Shown: in pieces, positions 25,000-35,300 of the stretch
Numbering within the stretch: position 1 is the first letter of the stretch
Layout: every line of letters starts with the position of its first letter
Assembly: GCA_038501625.1 (NCBI GenBank)
Contig: JAZAYU010000015.1
Location: forward strand, 1,577,991-1,641,990
Direction: 5' to 3'
Source: Corbicula japonica
Lineage: Eukaryota; Mollusca; Bivalvia; Venerida; Cyrenidae
Length of the DNA: 64,000 nt
The notes under the pieces: model-generated
What the model saw: the letters and a program-made list of their open reading frames with translations, nothing else
Databases searched by the model: none
What the model was told of the DNA's origin: nothing
Program-made: the position numbers and the translations under genes

Positions 25000-25896
25000 A
25001 CAGAATTTAATGTAATAAATGCCTAGGCATTTAGTACAAACACTGATGATGTACAAAATGGGGAGATAACCCCAGAAATAAGGTAGCTGGAGTTATGTAA
25101 CTTGTCAGAGTCATGACCTGTGCACTGTTAAGTAAGTGTGTTAAATTCATTTTACTGTTCTTTGCAGAAAATGAGAAATATCCAACTTGTAGAAACAGGT
25201 TAACCATTTATCTCTTAGTATAAAATGGGGAGATAAAATGAAAGAGGAACAACAATTTTTTGTGTTAGTCATATAGTATGGAAATTGTTGGATTAGCAAA
25301 ATTATATTTATTCTTATATTATTATATCTTATTTCTTTACCTTGTATTTCTCTTGATTATTTCCACTTTCAAAGTAAATACACAGGGACCCCGCAGCGTG
25401 AAAGGCTGTTTGATCTTAGTTTCATGTATAACAATGTGTCCGAGGGAGCCAGCATTATGTTAATGTAACCATATTTTAAGTGTCCAACCTTACAAATCAG
25501 ATAAAGGGGCTCTTTATATTCATTTCATTAGCTAAAGCCTTTAACAGACACCCTTTCCCCACTGTTATCTGTCAACTCTATTTAGCCCCTTTTAATGCAT
25601 GCACCGCATCTATCTGATCTATATCTACACTCTTTGAATCTTGATCAGGAAGTACATGTACCTGAAAGATCAAAACATTAACAGACTCTGATTAGCCAAA
25701 CTGATATGCAAGTTTATATGGTCTAACCTTGCCACACATGGAACACAAGCTGTATGGAAAGAGTATTCATAAAACATGGAATACTTGAGTTTTGCACAGA
25801 AAATCCATTTCTAACTTCAACCCTTAACGGCATATATACACCTTTATGGCATGGGCAAACAGTGTAGATCTTGATCTAGTGTTGTATCCAGGATTT
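25000..25896. other. No gene seen; possible family E scraps
   Basis: A few words such as TCTGATCTATATCTACACT (near 25616) and GTGTAGATCTTGATCTAGTG (near 25863) recall repeat family E (27395-27605). No coding evidence. Confidence 0.4.
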
Positions 25897-25952
25897 AAAA
25901 AGGGCAGGGTGCTGTGAAAAAAGGGCAGGGTGCTGTCAAAAAGGGGCAGGGG
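25897..25952. repeat. GGGCAGGGTGCTGT short tandem repeat
   Basis: About three units of AAAGGGCAGGGTGCTGT-AAAA lie immediately upstream of the element at 25957-26716. Confidence 0.75.
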
Positions 25953-25956
25953 CAAA

Positions 25957-26716
25957 TACTGTATAGCGCTTAATATTGGCGGTGTCAAATTTTGGCGTAT
26001 TTTAAAGTGTTTTATATTGGCGGGGTCATATATTGACGCTAACAAGCCAGACCGCCAAAATAAAACCCTTGATAAAAATGGCGGAAATTGGACAATGAAA
26101 GAGCAAGGTAAACGTCGCAGTTATTCTATTGTTAAATTTTAAGTGTGAAAACATTATCGCAGCTACATAATACAGTAATTGATTGCTTTGTTAGATATTC
26201 CAATGATATTCCGTTTGTTGACGCATTATAAGTTTGCCTACTCGTTCGATTTAATATTATTTAATTATTTTAGAGCGGGTTTCTATGAGCTGTTAAAAAC
26301 TCGATTTATTTTACTACATGTACAAAACCTGTAACTCTACATTGCCTTTTTTCAAGTTCAAAACAAGTGCCGCTGAAAGGAATGGACGACACGTGCCAAA
26401 TAAGACTCCTTCCGGCTATGTCTAAAGAGAATAAATAACACATACATGTACTCTTGTTTCGTGTTGTTTAAGTTTTTATTCAGGTTTCAAAGAATATTCA
26501 TAATTTAGAAACACTCAACAATCTTTCTTCATTAAGGGAGGAAACTGAGATAAAATATCTTATAGTGTATCATAGTTATCTACCTTCCTGTTATTAAATT
26601 GGCGGTGTTTAAAATTGACGCAGATTTTTATTGGCGGTGTTTTGTATTAGCGTAACTGACCCTGACCGCCAATATCGCCAAAATTAACGCCCGCCAATAT
26701 CAGTACTTATACAGTA
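25957..26716. mobile_element. TIR element with TA target duplication
   Basis: A 756-bp element (25959-26714) that starts CTGTATA and ends TATACAG, flanked on both sides by TA. The ends are longer imperfect inverted repeats: ATATTGGCGG and AATTTTGGCG on the left match the complement of CGCCAAAATT and CCGCCAATAT on the right. Additional GGCGG(T/G)GT words are repeated inside each end. TA duplication and this size suggest a non-autonomous Tc1/mariner-type element. No transposase is present; the 70- and 73-codon frames overlap the inverted-repeat text. Confidence 0.75.
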
Positions 26717-27394
26717 CGTTTTTTTCACTAGCAAAAAGGCACTTTTCAGCATATTTAAACTTAAGTTGTTGTTGTTGAGGGTTGTTTTTGTTTTTGGGTG
26801 GGGTAGGGGTTGGGAAAAAGGTGAATATGCTTTTTCAAACAAATCTAAATCAATGAATTATCATGTGACTAACTCTGACAACAGAACAGCCAGATTACAA
26901 TCTCGTTTAAATTGAAAGTGTATCCTTAGTTCTGTCTGTCACTTAGTGATACTTGATGATATTGTAGGTGAGATTTTGGCCAATTTACGTGATATTCAAA
27001 ATTTATAAGTTACTTACAAAAATAATAAAACCTAAGAATAATTGTGGGGAAAAACCGTATCCGAAATTATTGCTGTCCGAAATTGTTAACACTTTCACCG
27101 GTTGTAGTTTCTAATGAAATTTAGAATGTACATGATAAATATGAAATTTTATCGAGAGAACTAGATGTTTGCTTGAGTTTTCCATGTAATTTGAGCAGTT
27201 TTAAGACATCAAGGTATCAAAATCGAACTTACTAGATAATAGAAAAATTGGCAAAAAGTCGTACAATTTCCATTTTGAAAGTGAGTATTTTTTCCTATTT
27301 TTTTTGTGAAAAGTCCTGTTTTCGATGGCTTCAACCATTGAAATAAAGTTATTTTTGTGTAAACAAGTTTCCTTTCCGAATATGAATGCTTGTT
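26717..27394. other. No gene seen
   Basis: Low-complexity G/T-rich stretch at 26765-26815, otherwise AT-rich. Nothing supported. Confidence 0.5.
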
Positions 27395-27605
27395 TGAAAG
27401 AGTACTTTGTTAAGATCTAAGATCACCCTGCATCTCTTTGCTTTTTGGTCAGGATCTGCACTATTCACTTTTAGATTCATAAAGTTATTTCTGAACAAGA
27501 AGTGACCAATGTAGATCTGATCAGATGGCACAAATGTTCAGTCTGATCTGGATCTACACTAGAAGCACATGCGATAAAAGGCACATTTATATAGCAGAAA
27601 GGTGC
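27395..27605. repeat. Family E dispersed repeat
   Basis: Shares GATCAGATGGCAC, CTGATCTGGATCT(A/T)CACT and CACATGCGA(T/C)AAA words, in the same order, with 50005-50190. Sequences of this GATCTGGATCTACACT type are abundant in heterodont bivalve genomes as I recall; no database check was possible. Confidence 0.5.
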
Positions 27606-27814
27606 TCTTGATCAATCATTTTAGTTATGCCCCTTAGAATGACATGAACAATCTTTCTTAATAAATATAATCATCTTCAACTTAAATTTCAGAAATTACT
27701 CTACATCATCTATTTCAGTTACTATAACTAAGTCAATGCATATAATATAATTATTCCTAGTTTGTCGTCAGAAATATTAATACATCTTTGTTCTTTCAAT
27801 GCCATTTAACTCAT

Positions 27815-28005
27815 AATTGACATAATTGTACTGTTTATTAATGTAAATATTGAGATGCGCTCAACCCGGGGCTAGGTGGCGTGGGCAGTAATTTGCATTT
27901 TCATTACTGTCCATGAACAGGCTCAATCAAACCGAGCCTGCAATATTTTCATATTTGTTGTGTTCGATGGCTTTCAAAGTTCCCTTTTCATCTATCATAA
28001 ATTAT
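27815..28005 (+). repeat. Family B dispersed repeat, core copy
   Basis: Contains the core GCGCTCAACCCGGGGCTAGG, the GGGCAGTAAT...ATTACTG hairpin, CAGGCTCAATCAAACCGAGC and AAAGTTCCCTTTTCATCTAT. The inverted-repeat element at 28025 begins right after it. Confidence 0.85.
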
Positions 28006-28024
28006 TTTATTAGAAGATATTATT

Positions 28025-28561
28025 CAGGGATTTCAATAGATGCAGATTCTTGCATTTTGATGCAAGCATATAAAATTTTAATTTTTTTCACTTTTGGACC
28101 GCTGGTTACATTAAGTTTAAAATGTTCTTTTAAATATGTTTTTTCTTCACAAATTTATCACATCTAATAAGCTGGCGACTGTTCTTTGCTCGTGAAAAGA
28201 GTCTTTTCAGAGGTGCAGGGATTTCAATAGCTTTTGAAAACCTGGGGTCGTTTGTCCCTGTTGAGAGAATTTAAGGGGTCATAATCAAATAGTTGCAAGT
28301 CATAATTGTCAAAATTGTGTTCATTGAACTTAACTACTTATAAAAGTGCTTTCACTTCATTTAAATATATATTCAGTGGTCTAATAAGTATATATTTCAT
28401 ATTTAAAATGCAAAAGACAATATTTATCTTTATTCTTACAAAATTCAACCATGTTTCCTTCATCAAAAGAACCCAGGCTCAAAATCAGGAACAGTCAAAT
28501 GTAGAAAAAAACTAATTTGCTTGCATCAAAATGCAAGAATCTGCATCTTTTGAAATCTCTG
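28025..28561. mobile_element. MITE-like element with 45-bp inverted termini
   Basis: The left end CAGGGATTTCAATAGATGCA continues through GATTCTTGCATTTTGATGC. It is the inverse of the right end at 28516-28561, which closes with TGCATCTTTTGAAATCTCTG. The arms match over about 45 bp with two or three differences. The 537-bp interior has no transposase. No clear target duplication was found. A third, shorter CAGGGATTTCAATAG occurs inside at 28217. Confidence 0.75.
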
Positions 28562-28739
28562 AGACGGGAAAATTAAGTCTGACATGGTTAATTTTCAAGT
28601 TTAATCCAAACTCAGACTGATAATCATAAATTTTTCCTGTAATTGCGATAATTACCTGGCGAAAACTGGATAATTTAAAAATTAAAAATACCAGTTTCTT
28701 TAATCTATGTTTGAAGCGGTCATATTGAAAAAAAACGAA

Positions 28740-28929
28740 TATATACTTAAAGAAATTAGAAATGCAACTTCTTTAAACACAAAATATGTTTCTTGATTAA
28801 AGAAGTTGCATTTTTAATTTCATTTACTATAAAATATGTATTTGAGGAAATTAGAAATGCAACTTTTTTAAACATGAAATGTATTTCTTGTTTTAAGAAG
28901 TTGCATTTCTAATTTCTTTAAGTATATTT
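28740..28929. repeat. Foldback repeat of four alternating units
   Basis: The word AAATTAGAAATGCAACTT appears twice forward (28752, 28848) and its complement AAGTTGCATTT(C/T)TAATTT twice (28803, 28907). The outer flanks TATACTTAAAG and CTTTAAGTATA also pair. The block can fold either as one 190-bp hairpin or as two smaller ones. No protein is encoded. Confidence 0.85.
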
Positions 28930-29149
28930 TAACAATTTTTGAGCAACAAAACTTAAAGCTTTTCCAAAAGATGCTGCATTATTTGATTTCATTGCTAAAA
29001 ATAAAAACATCTTAAAGCTTGGCCATATTGTCTCTGACTACGGGCTGTAAAGCCTGCATGTCCTGGGCTGTTCAGTTCATTAATCTGGGCAGAATCTCCT
29101 GACCATATTTACTGTATATCTTTGAGACTTAGCAAGCTTGTTTAATCTA
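28930..29149. other. No gene seen
   Basis: Nothing supported. Confidence 0.5.
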
Positions 29150-29520
29150 TTCTAGTAAAAAACTATTTACCTTGTTAAGACAAAAGGACATTACACCATC
29201 TTGACCTAAAGAACTTGGCATCATCACGGGCATAATGTCATGAGCAATATAATTTGGAAGTTTGGTAAGAAATTATAAGAAATTGCTAAGTTAAAGTCAA
29301 CGTTAAGTACAAAAAGGGGCATTACTTCATCAAATGTGACTTTGACCGAAGGAAATTGGCATCATCACGAGATTGTTGTCATAAGCAATATAGTTTTAAA
29401 GGTTTCATGAGAAATATTTAGAAAAGCAGAGTTGTAGCCAACGTTAAGTTTTTGTGACGGACCGATGGTCGGCCTGATGGACGGACGGACGGACGAACCG
29501 ACGGACGAACAAAGCGATCC
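29150..29520. repeat. GGAC-headed dispersed repeat with two internal units
   Basis: Two diverged tandem units of about 150 bp share GACATTAC(A/T)TCATC-like, TTGGCATCATCACG and GCAATATA(A/G)TTT words. They are followed by the GGACGGACGGACGGACGAAC tract at about 29475. This layout (degenerate 100-150-bp units ending in a GGAC tract) is common in molluscan intergenic DNA. No gene. Confidence 0.65.
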
Positions 29521-30179
29521 ATACGTATCGAATTTTCCTCCAATTGGCGATACAATGAAAATATCAAATTCTATTTAACGACAAAACTGCTGTCCAAAAA
29601 ATCTTTGCAAGAATAATCTTTATTTATGTATCCGTTTATGTTACCATTAATTTTACAACACGTACATTAAGAAAAGTAATTACAGTAAACAAGAATAGCT
29701 AGATCTATAAATTCTTTGAAATTCTATTAACATGAATTCACAAAAACTTAAGAGCACAAAACATTATTTTAAATGATAACATGAGTATAATTATCCTGAC
29801 AACAATATTTTTGTCATTTTTAAAAACTTTTGTGCAACGTTTAATTAAACGTCAGTTTCCCGTTAGAGAGATTTACATTTATTTATTAGTTTTCTTTTAA
29901 TTAATAAACTTGCAATGATGAGTTCAGACGGCCCTTAACGTTTTCTAAGGCCAAGACTATAATCTGTTGAATAAGAAAACCGTCTTGTACGATTTTCAAC
30001 AAAAGGCATTAAATTTGAGCGTGTTTCTTGTACATTAATGGTATTGATTTCTGCACTTTTTCTTGAGATTTTTCTACTTTTAGCATACATTTCGTTGTAT
30101 TAGATAAAGTCTTTTTAGAATTGTCTATAGAAATTAGAAGCCGAAACGAGCGCAGTCTTTATAGGCTCTATCCTGCTTA

Positions 30180-30541
30180 GAAGTCGACCTTCATTTGTAG
30201 CTATGCGCATGCGCAGTGTAAAATCGATCGATCTATTTGGTTTTTTTGTAAAACAGAAAACAGAAAGGAGTTCTTTTGAATGAAATCGTTGAGGAATTTG
30301 AAATATTTTTTTTCATAGCTTCTGATTTGTTAACATGTAGGGCGACTTCTATAAAATATAGAACGCGAGAATCACTTAACATTTCAATGAATTAGAAGTC
30401 GCTCTACATTTGAAGCCAATAAGAAGCGATTCAAATTCAGATTCCTCCGATTTAATTTCAATATAACTCCTTAGAGATAGATCGAAGTTTTAACTGCGCA
30501 TGCGCATGGCTAGAAATGGCTCAAAATGTAGGGCGAAATTT
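30180..30541. mobile_element. MITE inside the distal duplicate
   Basis: The ends are inverted: TATGCGCATGCGCAGT at 30202-30217 and ACTGCGCATGCGCAT at 30493-30507, with outer text TAGAAGTCGACCTTCATTT against AAAATGTAGGGCGAAATTTA. A second inner pair (CATGTAGGGCGACTTCTA and TAGAAGTCGCTCTACATTTG) is nested. The proximal duplicate lacks it, so it inserted after the duplication or was lost from the other copy. Each end contains a perfect NRF1-type palindrome, TGCGCATGCGCA or nearly so. No coding capacity. Confidence 0.75.
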
Positions 30542-31164
30542 AAGTCTTTGTATGTCTGGATCGAGTGAAGTATGGTTGGGAGAACGCGAAGGATGAATTT
30601 ATCAATAGTCGCTTTATGCGTGGTTTTACTACAATATGAATGCATTTTAGACATCGCATAAAACCTAACATGGCAAATGGAAACATTCTTGAAGCCATAG
30701 GGTGGTGCAAAATGTCGAAGCTACATGTAAGAAAAAACCGGCAGAAAGAGGTCTTCAGAAAATCCCTGCTTTTCCTAGCGGAAATAGCTTTACTATACTT
30801 ATCATCCATCAAGAGTAAAGTACATCGTCTGAAACAGAACAAATAATTATTTATCATTAAAAGTAGTCTCAAATCACGCAACTCTGATATTAAAGTAAAT
30901 GAAACTGTAACTTTCAATGCCGACAAACGCGACAAAAATAGTGCTGGACAGATCTGACCGACCTTGTTCATTTGCAATAATTAAAGAACATCATTTTATA
31001 AAATGTGTTTGGAATATTTTTAAATGTGATTATAGTTACAACGCGTGCGGGAAAAATTAGATACTAAGGCGATATGTATAAGCTCGAAAAGTTCTATTTA
31101 ATGACTTAAGTGTGGCTTGCGACGGATATAGACTTCGAAAAAAAGAGCTATGAACCATATATTA

Positions 31165-31412
31165 ATTACTTACTTTTACGCCTGTCATGTAAAGAACACG
31201 GGTTTTAGCAACTTGCCATCTTGTCTTCCGGTTCTTCGATAACTACGCATTGAGGAACTGTTTGACTCAATACACCAACTATGTGCCACTGCCACAAGCT
31301 ATGCCGATCTTTACACCCAGTCTTGTGTCCGAACCAAGGAGCCTTTCCTGTCCAAATTTCTTCGAAACCGACAACAGTTTTAGCGCTTTCGTTACAACAA
31401 ACAATAGTTTGT
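31165..31412 (-). pseudogene. Pseudo-exon: broken copy of the cyclase-domain exon
   Basis: Aligned to 32400-32700, the plus-strand text shares GACTCAATACACCAACTATG, CTGCCACAAGCTAT, AAGGAGCCTTTCCTGTCCAA and ATTTCTTCGAAACCGAC. Relative to the intact exon it carries a net deletion of about 73 bp where the intact exon reads from CTTTAACGG to CGTCATCAA. That is not a multiple of three, so it breaks the frame. Similarity fades at about 31412. It is a non-functional duplicate of the 3' part of the receptor's final exon. Whether it is ever spliced to the gene cannot be told. Confidence 0.8.
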
Positions 31413-31582
31413 TTAACTATTTCATTATTTAAACATAGTTGTTTTTTAACTTATTATCATGCACATGTACTAAAACTTATGAGATTACACGATTTCCAGC
31501 ATCGACTTAACTTATATGTAATAGGAACTAGAGGTTTATTTTTTTAACGATGCGGTGACAATATTATTACAAACTTTTACTA

Positions 31583-32392
31583 AGGCCAAGATTTGATCAT
31601 TTGAATAAGAAAACCATATTTACTATTTGTACAAAATGTCATTTTTAGCATATTATTTAGAGTTGTGGTAATGTTTTCTGCAGTTTAACTCGAGAAGTTT
31701 TGTTTTAGAACTATCATTCATTTCTGTTTAAAAAATAATATTTAACGCGATCATCAAGTTCAACAGTTCAAGGCACGAATGCCCGGATCAAGGGAGTTAC
31801 GGTTGGGAGAACATGATAGATGGACTTAGATAAAGCCGCCATTTGCGTTATTTAACTTTAAATGAATATGAATTCCTTTCAGAAGTCGCATCAAACGTAA
31901 CAAAAAACAAATGGAAATAATCCTGAAGCCACCGGAAGTTGAAAAATGTCAAAGCTACAAGCTACCCGTAGGATTAAACAGACAGGAATAGGTCGTTGGA
32001 AAATCGTTGCTTTCCTCTAGCAAAATTCGTTCAACAGAATTGATTATCCTTCAACGGTAAAGTACATCGTCTGAAACAAACAAATACAAACTCCTCAGTA
32101 GTGATTAGGTAAAATGATATCGTACGTCTCAAATCACGCAACTGTGATCCTGAAGTATATGATACGGGAAATTTGAATGCCATCAAACGTGACAGCTCTG
32201 ACCTAGCTTGCTTATTTGCAATTATGGAAAATCATATTAATGAGTTTGTAATATTTATTATAGTGATTATAATAACAACGCGGGTTGGAATTACTTGATC
32301 CTTTCACACCTTAATAGGCTGTAAAGGTTCTATGAAATTAATTAAATGTGGATTGGGAGGGATGTGCAGTTCGAAATAAAAACTATAACCAT
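31583..32392 (-). repeat. Proximal duplicate unit, 3' flank of the receptor gene
   Basis: The matching copy of 29935-31165, directly downstream of the receptor's stop codon. It lacks the MITE. It contains a minus-strand AATAAA at 32254-32259 that could end the receptor mRNA. Confidence 0.75.
32254..32259 (-). promoter_or_regulatory. Candidate polyadenylation signal of the receptor gene
   Basis: AATAAA on the minus strand about 135 bp beyond the stop codon. The last codons themselves also contain AATAAA (overlapping the stop), but a downstream signal is more likely to be used. Confidence 0.45.
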
Positions 32393-35300
32393 CTATTTAT
32401 TTATAATACGTACGTTTACGCCCGTCATGTAATTAACACGGGTCTTAAGCGACTTGTCATCTTTAACGGCATTATACACGTTTTCTGTCATCCTTATTTC
32501 ATCAGGTTCAGCTGATCTAACGAGGTCATTCACGTCATCAACCGGTTCTCCGATAGCCACGTATTGAGGGACGGTTTGACTCAATACACCAACTATGACA
32601 CTGCCACAAGCTATACCGATCTTAACACTCAGACTTGTGTCCAAACCAAGGAGCCTTTCCTGTCCAAATTTCTTCGAAACCGACTTCAGCTTTAGCGCTG
32701 TCGTTGCAGCAAACAAGGCCAAATTCGTTTTTCTCAGATATGCTTGGTTTGGATGTATGCCAATAATAAAAGTAGTTGTTGTTCCCATTAAGTCAAGTTT
32801 ATAAACGCCAAGGTGTTGTAAATTCTGATCAAGGCACTGAACGAAACTGTTTATTAGACCAATGAATCCTTTTAGAGTAACATGTGCTAAAATGTCATCT
32901 ATTTTCGCGATACTGAGAGCTAACAGGGCGACATTTTCTATGTTCTGGCATTCAATCTTCTTTTGTTCATGAAGGATTTTAGCTACGTGCACAGGAACAC
33001 TTTTGTACATATACGTGTACTTTTCCTCGACAAGATTGTTTATATCATTCTCATAATCTGAAACAAAATAAAATATCGGTCATTTTCGTTGACGGTCAAT
33101 TGGATGTGGGGAGCCAAACAGCCTGTACTCTATAATATATGTAACAGAATAATTAGTTCTTATTATATAAACAGGTCTGTGAACCGTGTAAACAAGAGCA
33201 CGGACATTTAAAAAGCAGCTAGAATAAACGTTATGATTAGTTGATCATTTTTAAATAGTGATTGTGAAAATACATATATAGTTTTCAAGTTTATACAAAC
33301 GTATGGTTTAACAATTAGACGGGCCTAATAAAAGTATGCCTGGGGCATGATATTAAGATGCACTGTAAGTATAGTTGCACATGTAATGTGGGCATAATCA
33401 ATGCAATAAAATAGAATAGGCTTTACATCTCCATTTAAGCGAAGATGTATCTGTATCAATGTTAATTGAAGCATACTTTTACGTTTTCAGCTAAGACAAA
33501 AATATCAGCAGAGTATGCAAATCGTTGGTCATTATCATGGCTTTCTCTTGAGTAGAGTATAATAGATTTTGTGTGACCCAGAATAATTTATGTTGTCTAT
33601 GAGTGCACTGTATATTATAACATTACCTTTGACTTTCTTTTCAAGGCTCTGCGAATATTGTTCTACCAAATCTATAATGCAATCCAAAAACGACACTTCG
33701 TCTGGATATGCTCCTTTTATGGCGATTTCAATTATTCGAACTGTTGGTCTCGCCTCAGGATCTACTTCCCAGCTCCGTTCCATAATAGCTCTAAATAATC
33801 GTGGAGTATTGTCGACAAACGTTGGTCTTACCCCGCAAGTCAAAACCGCGTTGATGACTTCTGAGTAGGAAAGATTCAGTTCACAATAAGGATCATTCCG
33901 TGTAAACATCTCTTGAAACACCATTGCCAAACTGTACACATCCGTAGCAGCATTTGGATTTCGTTTATATTTTATTACTTCTGGCGCAGTCCAAAGCATT
34001 TGTTTGTTAATATTCTCAGTTTCATTTGTATTGGATGTAACTTGATTCGCCTTTACTTTCTTATTATTGATTAAATTATTATCAACCCACTCTGCTATTC
34101 TTAGGTTCCATGAGCTATCAATCATGCAGGACATACCGTTTAATTGCCCATGAACAATACCTTTTCTGTGTAAATAAACAAGTCCTCGTACCAGAGACTT
34201 TGATAATGATATTATTCCGTTGAGACTAAGATTTATTCTTCTGTTTTGCAGTATGTCAGTCAGAGTACCACGTACTTGGTTGCTATGGACATGATACCAA
34301 TTACCATTTAATTGAGTCAAGCCAATAAACGCAAACACATTTTGATGCTGAATATTGTCTCGTAGCCAAAGGAGTTTTCTTTTCGTTTGCAATGTTAAAT
34401 CTATTTTTGTATTTTTGACCCTAATAAGGCTAACATGCTGTTGTGCGTAGGTCCCCATTAAAATGTTTTTCTCTGTTAAAGCATTTGGCAGATCTGTAAT
34501 GTTCAGAAACTTTTGTTGAGAATTGATTTTAGGATTATCGTCATGATTTGTACGAACTTCATTATCCAGCGATATGTTTGATCGTTGTATATTCCATGCG
34601 TCTTTCAACAGTTCTTTGTGAATCTTATATTGATATTTCCCAACAACAATTAGGACGGCAGTACAAACAGCTAGTAGAAGCGCGACACAAATGTATGTAG
34701 GAATTCGCCATGACGTATTTTCTTCCTCAATTTTTTCATCTAAAATCATTTTTGTCATCAATGGCCATACCTTTTTTCCATTACACATGATATGTTTTAA
34801 AACATCTTGTACGATAAAGGAAGCCGTTTGTGCGTCTAGTGGCACCATGTAATGTTCCTGTGTTATATTGTGTGCCCTCACAGAAGTGAAACACCAGTCA
34901 ACGTAACGAACAAACTCTACCATTGCATTACAGTCGGCATTCCGTGTCATGCGAACCACAAAATATGTAAATATAGAAAGGGGGTAATCGTTTTTGCCAG
35001 GCATATTCATTATATTAAACGACATATTTGCTGACGTGATTGCATTCTGGACAGTTTGAAGGGATGCATTCACAATATTGCCTGCTTTGTTTTGTAGCAG
35101 CGCAAAATCGAGTTTTAGAGAATATGCATCGGAGATAGCAAGGTATCCAATGGAGAAATCTAGTGAAAGAATTAATCCTGACATTCCCTGATTGGTTCTG
35201 CCAAAGAATTTTACAACAGTGTCATTCCAGTAGTAAGGTTTACTAGTAACTTGATTCAAACCAACAGAAAATATACCATATTTATTTTTCCATTCCGTAC

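Larger units (their letters stand above)
29935..31430 (-). repeat. Tandem duplicate (distal copy) of receptor 3' region
   Basis: This block aligns with 31583-32725 over most of its length. Matched text includes CTAAGGCCAAGA...GAATAAGAAAACC, GGTTGGGAGAAC, AAAGTACATCGTCTGAAAC, TCAAATCACGCAACT and the cyclase-exon text below. The copies lie head to tail, and the distal one is interrupted by a MITE (30180-30541). The open frames at 30540-30977 and 31281-31547 are read-through of this non-coding or antisense text. Confidence 0.8.

Noticed and set aside
31281..31547. 88-codon plus-strand frame, with a sister frame at 32595-32804
   Set aside because: Antisense of the cyclase exon and its pseudo-exon; the similarity comes from the duplication.
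33590..33868. 92-codon plus-strand frame
   Set aside because: Antisense of the receptor's kinase-homology exon.
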